A program made the position numbers and the translations under genes. Of a stretch of DNA of 64,000 nt, positions 61,036 through 64,000 are shown in pieces (the stretch's first letter is position 1; every line of letters begins with the position of its first letter). Origin of the DNA: Candidatus Competibacteraceae bacterium (lineage in GTDB: Bacteria > Pseudomonadota > Gammaproteobacteria > Competibacterales > Competibacteraceae); assembly GCA_016699715.1 (NCBI GenBank), contig CP065007.1, positions 2,987,001 through 3,051,000 on the forward strand. Reading direction: 5' to 3'. The notes beneath the pieces are model-generated. The model ran no database searches. It had not been told where the DNA came from and saw only the letters and a list, made by a program, of their open reading frames with translations.

Positions 61036-61833
61036 TCACTCATCGGTTGAGCGCACCACGCGCGCCGCGCGCCCGATACGCGTCATGGTGGTTTCGATCC
61101 AGGTTTCGGTCATCCAGTTGAGCTCCTGCGGCGAACGGCCCTCGCTGGCGATCAGGGGACCGAAGACCACCTGTACAGTGCCCGGACGCTTGAGAAAGCC
61201 TCGTCGCGGCCAAAACTCCCCGGCATTGTGGGCCACCGGCAGAATCGGGCAGCGGCTGCGCGCGGCCAGCACCGCGCCACCCATGCCGTAGCGTTTACGG
61301 ACGCCGGGGGCAGTGCGCGTACCCTCGGGAAAGACCAGGACCCACTGGCCTTGCCGCAAGTGTTCGATACCCTGCCGGATCACCTGCTTGACCGCCGAAG
61401 TACCGGCCCGACGGTCGATGGCGATTGGTCGCAACAACTTCAGCGCCCAGCCAAAAAACGGCAGCCACAGCAACTCGCGCTTAACCACCCACGCCATCGG
61501 TTGCAGGTACTGTTGCAGGAACAAGGTTTCCCAGGTGGACTGATGCTTGGCCATCACGATGACCGCTCGGTCGGGAATATGCTCGGTTCCGCTCACCTGG
61601 TAATCGATCCGACAGGTGAGCCGCAGCCACCAAATGTTGAAGCGGCTCCAGGATTGCGACAGCCGGTAACGCCGGTTGAAAGGCAAGGCAAAACCGAGAA
61701 TGATCACCAACCCGCACACCACGGTCGAAAGCAGCATACCGAGCGAAAAGAGCAGCGAGCGCATCCATAAATCGACAAGCGAGGACTTGGCAATTGCGCG
61801 CGTGGGCAGCGAATCGGATCGAAGGTCATTCAT
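61036..61833 (-). CDS. plsC: 1-acyl-glycerol-3-phosphate acyltransferase-like protein
   Basis: A 265-residue membrane-bound acyltransferase with the catalytic motif AKHQSTWET, where the usual Asp of HX4D is Glu, and VFPEGTRTAPG. It makes phosphatidic acid or remodels phospholipids. The gene overlaps gmhB by 8 bases, the same pairing that lies near oriC in Pseudomonas. Confidence 0.93.
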   Translation of the reverse strand: MNDLRSDSLPTRAIAKSSLVDLWMRSLLFSLGMLLSTVVCGLVIILGFALPFNRRYRLSQSWSRFNIWWLRLTCRIDYQVSGTEHIPDRAVIVMAKHQSTWETLFLQQYLQPMAWVVKRELLWLPFFGWALKLLRPIAIDRRAGTSAVKQVIRQGIEHLRQGQWVLVFPEGTRTAPGVRKRYGMGGAVLAARSRCPILPVAHNAGEFWPRRGFLKRPGTVQVVFGPLIASEGRSPQELNWMTETWIETTMTRIGRAARVVRSTDE

Positions 61834-62368
61834 GGTCAGTAGTCAGATACTCGGCCACCGTGGCCAGATCGTCGAACACCAGCACGTTGGCGCAGCTTTC
61901 CGCTTCCTGTTCCAGGGTCCGAGCGCCTTTGCCGGTCCGCACCAGCAGGGGCCAGGCGTTGGCCGCTCGCGCCGCCCGGACATCGCGCACGCTGTCGCCC
62001 ACCACCGGCGCTCCTTGCAGGTTGCATTTCAAGCGCCGGCCGATCTCCAGCAACATGCCAGGGTTTGGCTTACGGAAGGGGTTGGCTTCGTCCACATCCG
62101 GACAGAAGAAAATCGCCTCGATCAGACCACCGACTTCCTGCACCATCCGATGCATTTTGCGATGGATCTGATTGAGGGTTTCCAGATCCAGCAGCCCGCG
62201 TCCGATCCCGGACTGATTGGTGGCGATCACTACTCGATAGCCGGCGTGATTCAGGCGGGTAATCGCCTCCAAGCTACCGGGAATCGGGTTCCATTCCTCC
62301 GGCGATTTAATGTAGGCATCGGAATCTTCGTTGATGACGCCATCGCGATCCAGAATAATCAGCTTCAT
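61826..62368 (-). CDS. gmhB: D-glycero-beta-D-manno-heptose-1,7-bisphosphate 7-phosphatase-like GmhB
   Basis: A 180-residue HAD phosphatase: catalytic LDRDGVINEDSD, IATNQSGIGRG, then RKPNPGMLLEIG and VVGDSVRDVRAA. It should dephosphorylate heptose bisphosphate for LPS core synthesis. The zinc-binding cysteines of E. coli GmhB (CPH...CDCRKP) are reduced to CPDVDEANPFRKP, so no zinc site is expected. The ATG at 62368 fits the family. The frame continues upstream but crosses the parS-like sites. Confidence 0.93.
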   Translation of the reverse strand: MKLIILDRDGVINEDSDAYIKSPEEWNPIPGSLEAITRLNHAGYRVVIATNQSGIGRGLLDLETLNQIHRKMHRMVQEVGGLIEAIFFCPDVDEANPFRKPNPGMLLEIGRRLKCNLQGAPVVGDSVRDVRAARAANAWPLLVRTGKGARTLEQEAESCANVLVFDDLATVAEYLTTDHE

Positions 62369-62407
62369 GGTGAGTCGTGTTTTTTCGCTCGCGCAAGCCA
62401 GCGTGTA

Positions 62408-62423
62408 GGTTTCACGTGAAACC
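62408..62423. promoter_or_regulatory. parS-like ParB-binding site 1
   Basis: GGTTTCACGTGAAACC is a perfect 16-bp palindrome that matches the parS consensus TGTTTCACGTGAAACA at 14 of 16 positions, including the whole central 14-mer. Confidence 0.85.
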
Positions 62424-62465
62424 GTCCGACCGGCAACACTGACCACAGGTAGCGTCGCCGGACTT

Positions 62466-62481
62466 CGTTTCACATGAAACG
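62466..62481. promoter_or_regulatory. parS-like ParB-binding site 2
   Basis: CGTTTCACATGAAACG matches the parS core except for one base in the central CG (A for G). Confidence 0.7.
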
Positions 62482-62534
62482 ACGATTTGGTCTCCATCCC
62501 GATAGTCACCTCGGCTACTTTCGCCATCGGACTT

Positions 62535-62550
62535 TGTTTCACGTGAAACC
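62535..62550. promoter_or_regulatory. parS-like ParB-binding site 3
   Basis: TGTTTCACGTGAAACC matches the parS consensus at 15 of 16 positions. Together the three sites span about 145 bp in the gmhB-glyS gap, with centres 58 and 69 bp apart. Confidence 0.87.
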
Positions 62551-62622
62551 TCGTTGGCTTCCGGGCCGCGATGGAAAACCGCCCGCCCAATATCGCGGCC
62601 CACCGCCGATTTTCATCCTTCC

Positions 62623-64000
62623 TCAATCCTGCAAGCGCGAGAAATCCGCCACGCGCAGAAACAGGCTGCCCAATTCGTTCAGCAGGGCGATGCGATTGTC
62701 GCGAACGGCAGGATCTTCGGCCATCACCAACACTTGATCGAAAAAGGCATCCACCGGCTCGCGCAGGCTGGCCAGTCGGTTCAGGGCATCGCCGTACAGG
62801 CCGACGTCCATCAGTGGGATCGCCTCGGAGGACAATTCCACCAACCGCCCCGCCAGTGCTTGTTCCGCTGCTTCGGTCAATAGGTCGGGTCGCACCTCGA
62901 ACGGCAGCACCGTATCCACTTTTCTGAGGATGTTGCGGATACGTTTGTTGGCGGCGGCCAGACTGGCGGCTTCCGGCCGGTCGCGGAAGGCACCGACCGC
63001 GCGCACACGCCGATCGAAATCCAGCGGCCGATGCGGCCGGCATTCCAGCACCGCGTCGAAAGTATCCGAACGCACCTGCTGATCCAGATAGTAACCGCGC
63101 AGCCGGTCCACGATGAAGTCAAAAACCGCTTCCACCGCGCCTTTGGCTCGAATCGCCGGTTCGAACTGGCTGGCGGCGCGCTCCAGCAAGGTCAACAGGT
63201 TGAGGTCCAGCCCCCCCTCGATCAGGATGCGTAGCACCCCCAGGGCGGCGCGGCGCAGCGCGAACGGGTCCTTGGCGCCCGACGGCGCCTGGCCGATGGC
63301 GAAGATGCCGAGCAACGTATCCAGCCGGTCGGCCAACGCCAAACTCTGGCCGGTGGCGGTCGCCGGTAACCGGTCGCCGGCAAAGCGCGGCAGATACTGT
63401 TCCTCCAGCGCTTGGGCTACTTCGGGCGCTTCCCCGTCGTGGCCTGCGTAGTAGCGGCCCATGATGCCCTGCAATTCGGGAAATTCCTGCACCATCTGGG
63501 TCATCAAATCGCATTTGGCCAGCCGCGCCGCCCGGTCGGCCCAGTCCGCGTTACCGTGTCTTTGTCCGGCGATGAAGCGTGCCAGCGTCGCCACCCGCAC
63601 GCTCTTATCGGCCACGGTACCGAGCCGCTGCTGGAACACCACATGCTTCAGCAGATCCAGCCGTGCCGCCAGCGGTTTGCCGCGATCCTGGTTCCAGAAA
63701 AATTCGGCGTCGCTGAAGCGTGGGCGGATCACCCGTTCGTTGCCAGCCCGTACCTGAGCGGGATCGCGGCTTTCCAGGTTGGCCAGCGTGATGAAATGCG
63801 GCAGCAGCCGACCGTGCGCGTCCACCACCGGAAAGTAACGCTGGTTATCCTGCATGGTGCTGATCAAGGCCTCGGCCGGCACCTCCAGAAAGCGCTGTTC
63901 GAAATTGCCGGCCAGCGCCACCGGCCATTCCACCAATGCCGTGACCTCGTCCAGCAGTTCGGGCTTGATGACCGCCACGCCCTTCAGTTCGGTCGCCACC
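62623..64000 (-). CDS. glyS: Glycyl-tRNA synthetase beta subunit (partial, 5' end off window)
   Basis: The C-terminal 458 residues of GlyS. ALISTMQDNQRYFPVVDAHG, FSDAEFFWNQDRGKPLAARLDLL, ALADRLDTLLGIFAIGQAPSGAKDPFALRRAALG and the end DFSRLQD are diagnostic. With GlyQ it charges tRNA-Gly. The gene is followed by the parS-like cluster and gmhB. Confidence 0.96.
   Translation of the reverse strand, partial: VATELKGVAVIKPELLDEVTALVEWPVALAGNFEQRFLEVPAEALISTMQDNQRYFPVVDAHGRLLPHFITLANLESRDPAQVRAGNERVIRPRFSDAEFFWNQDRGKPLAARLDLLKHVVFQQRLGTVADKSVRVATLARFIAGQRHGNADWADRAARLAKCDLMTQMVQEFPELQGIMGRYYAGHDGEAPEVAQALEEQYLPRFAGDRLPATATGQSLALADRLDTLLGIFAIGQAPSGAKDPFALRRAALGVLRILIEGGLDLNLLTLLERAASQFEPAIRAKGAVEAVFDFIVDRLRGYYLDQQVRSDTFDAVLECRPHRPLDFDRRVRAVGAFRDRPEAASLAAANKRIRNILRKVDTVLPFEVRPDLLTEAAEQALAGRLVELSSEAIPLMDVGLYGDALNRLASLREPVDAFFDQVLVMAEDPAVRDNRIALLNELGSLFLRVADFSRLQD

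Noticed and set aside
62369..63043. N-terminal extension of gmhB, whose frame stays open to 63043
   Set aside because: The family start is at 62368, the extension has no similarity to HAD proteins, overlaps glyS and crosses the parS-like palindromes.
1..64000. CRISPR arrays, tRNA or rRNA genes, integrases and insertion sequences
   Set aside because: Looked for in all intergenic gaps and among the frames. None was found.

Overview
The window is about 64 kb of GC-rich chromosomal DNA from a Gammaproteobacterium. The order metW-metX / yggU-yggT-proC-yggS-pilT / pyrC'-pyrB-pyrR-ruvX-algH-tonB-gshB / pilI-pilJ-chpA-chpC follows a well-known Pseudomonas-type arrangement. The smc-zipA-ligA, trpS-scpA-scpB-rluB, rsmA-surA-lptD-amgK-murU and plsC-gmhB-glyS blocks are also typical of the class. 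A relative of Competibacter/Contendobacter would fit, but that is a guess from style and composition and was not tested. No rRNA, tRNA, transposase, phage gene or CRISPR array was found.

Layout, left to right. (1) 1-3136, minus strand: the end of a type II secretion pseudopilin operon (gspG-H-I, cut by the window edge), then metX-metW for methionine synthesis. (2) 3408-7865: an arsenic island with two ArsR regulators of different sensor type, an Acr3 arsenite pump, an arsenate reductase, a DUF318-type permease and a mini-thioredoxin. It lies inside an otherwise conserved housekeeping block. (3) 7942-18508: yggU-yggT-proC-(unknown)-yggS, divergent pilT, then a tightly overlapping minus-strand run algH-ruvX-pyrR-pyrB-pyrC'-(PyrK-like), preceded by tonB-like and gshB genes. 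(4) 18778-27132: the twitching-motility chemosensory cluster pilI-pilJ-chpA-chpC, without pilG, pilH, pilK or chpB. (5) 27162-33733: smc-zipA-ligA. (6) 33782-35991, minus strand: parvulin isomerase, bolA, yciI-like and yciB. (7) 36139-40786: yciO, site-2 protease, trpS, scpA-scpB, rluB. (8) 40813-45360: yciK, a degenerate squalene-synthase-like gene, small unknowns, a GNAT gene and trpB2. (9) 45447-49122, minus strand: a tellurium-resistance-type cluster of three single- or double-domain TerD-family genes, terB and a terZ-like gene, ended by a clear terminator. (10) 49290-53356: a secreted Sel1-repeat protein, an unknown and ychF, followed by a 72-bp relic of a DUF167 gene. (11) 53541-60287: outer-membrane and peptidoglycan-recycling genes rsmA-surA-lptD and divergent amgK-murU. 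(12) 60323-64000: phoU, plsC, gmhB and partial glyS.

The most informative non-coding feature is a set of three near-identical palindromes of the form GTTTCAC(G/A)TGAAAC in the 254-bp gap between gmhB and glyS. They match the bacterial chromosomal parS (ParB-binding centromere) consensus. Together with the plsC-gmhB-glyS gene order they suggest that the right end of the window is close to the replication origin. Other points of interest are several likely pseudoenzymes (PyrC', the squalene-synthase-like protein), the expanded ChpA kinase with four duplicated HPt domains and a 33-bp tandem repeat, and the promoter/operator of the arsenic island.
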